From assembly GCA_035715725.1 (NCBI GenBank), contig DASTKT010000059.1, positions 1-64,000 of the forward strand: a DNA stretch of 64,000 nt, in the 5' to 3' direction. The translations under genes were made by a program, and so were the position numbers. The notes under the pieces are model-generated. The model ran no database searches and was not told the origin of the DNA. It saw only the letters and a list, made by a program, of their open reading frames with translations. The first letter of the stretch is position 1. The number at the start of each line of letters is the position of its first letter. The DNA comes from JADGGV01 sp035715725 (lineage in GTDB: Bacteria > Gemmatimonadota > Gemmatimonadetes > Longimicrobiales > RSA9). Shown here in pieces: positions 63,819 to 64,000 of the stretch.

Positions 63819-64000
63819 ATGTTCGTCCGCGACCTCCGCTACGCCTTCCGCAGCCTCTCCCGCGCCCGCGGCTACACGCTCGCCGTGGTACTCACGCTCG
63901 GGCTCGGAATCGGCGCCAACACCGCCATCTTCAGCGTCGTCCGCGGCGTCCTGCTGCGCCCGCTCCCCAACCGCGGCGGCGACCGGCTGCTCTACCTGCG
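63819..64000 (+). CDS. ABC transporter permease, ADOP/FtsX type (N-terminus only)
   Basis: The first 60 residues read MFVRDLRYAFRSLSRARGYT, then LAVVLTLGLGIGANTAIFSV (first transmembrane helix) and VRGVLLRPLPNRGGDRLLYL. This is the standard beginning of the large duplicated-permease ABC proteins abundant in Acidobacteriota and Gemmatimonadota, usually about 800 aa with two MacB-like halves. The gene runs off the right edge. The ATG at 63819 has GAGG 5 nt upstream. Confidence 0.88.
   Translation, partial: MFVRDLRYAFRSLSRARGYTLAVVLTLGLGIGANTAIFSVVRGVLLRPLPNRGGDRLLYL

Overview
This is a very GC-rich (about 70% or more by eye) bacterial chromosomal segment. It has no rRNA, no tRNA, no CRISPR array, no integrase or transposase, and no phage genes. 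The protein families suggest a Gemmatimonadota or Acidobacteriota-like soil or sediment bacterium: a secreted HEXXH protease of the DUF5117 type, a CBM9/DUF5916 outer-membrane protein, an acidobacterial-type ABC permease at the right edge, and a form I CO dehydrogenase. This assignment is inference from families only. The lifestyle read from the genes is an aerobic or facultative heterotroph that reduces nitric oxide, oxidises CO, and degrades proteins, nucleic acids and glycans outside the cell.

Left edge (1-5 kb): a nitric oxide reductase cluster on the minus strand (46-aa membrane peptide, norC, norB, start of norQ), divergent from an FTR1 iron permease whose promoter overlaps a Fur-like palindrome, then a PepSY protein. 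Centre-left (5.2-19.9 kb): a 13.7-kb molybdenum hydroxylase island, also on the minus strand. Its upstream part is coxM-coxS-coxL with the form I active-site signature AYRCSFR, followed by xdhC-YHS, coxD, coxE, coxF and a SufU-like scaffold. Its downstream part is a second coxS-coxL-coxM set with an RGAGR (form II-like) site, ending in mocA. coxG lies divergently upstream. Together these encode the enzyme, its Mo-cofactor cytidylation and sulfuration/insertion chaperones, and its membrane anchor.

Middle (20-45 kb): a PD40 lipoprotein, the HEXXH lipoprotein, the CBM9/DUF5916 protein, a modular secreted DNA/RNA endonuclease, galT-galK, an unrecognised 375-aa protein, a VOC dioxygenase, a YCII protein, a four-gene MacB-like ABC export operon, a di-haem oxidoreductase, a GH84 hexosaminidase and a TonB protein. 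Right (45-64 kb): a one-domain asparaginase, an unusual Arg/Glu tetrad-repeat protein, a dicarboxylate symporter, a tandem universal stress protein, a large SARP/BTAD-type regulator followed directly by six 11-bp-phased repeats in front of an FAD oxidase-NAD(P)H reductase pair, a membrane protein, an MsbA-like exporter, a clan-A glycosidase, infC with an AUC start, an MscS channel, an unusual 184-aa protein, and the start of an ABC permease.

The intergenic DNA is structured to an unusual degree. There are inverted-repeat elements carrying a conserved 40-nt palindromic core (14.5 and 36.4 kb), two arrays of GC hairpins joined by constant linkers (17.6-18.0 and 45.7-45.9 kb), hexanucleotide-tailed inverted repeats, and arrays of a TGGCGGATT motif. 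These repeats and the SARP-like repeat array are the most novel content of the window.
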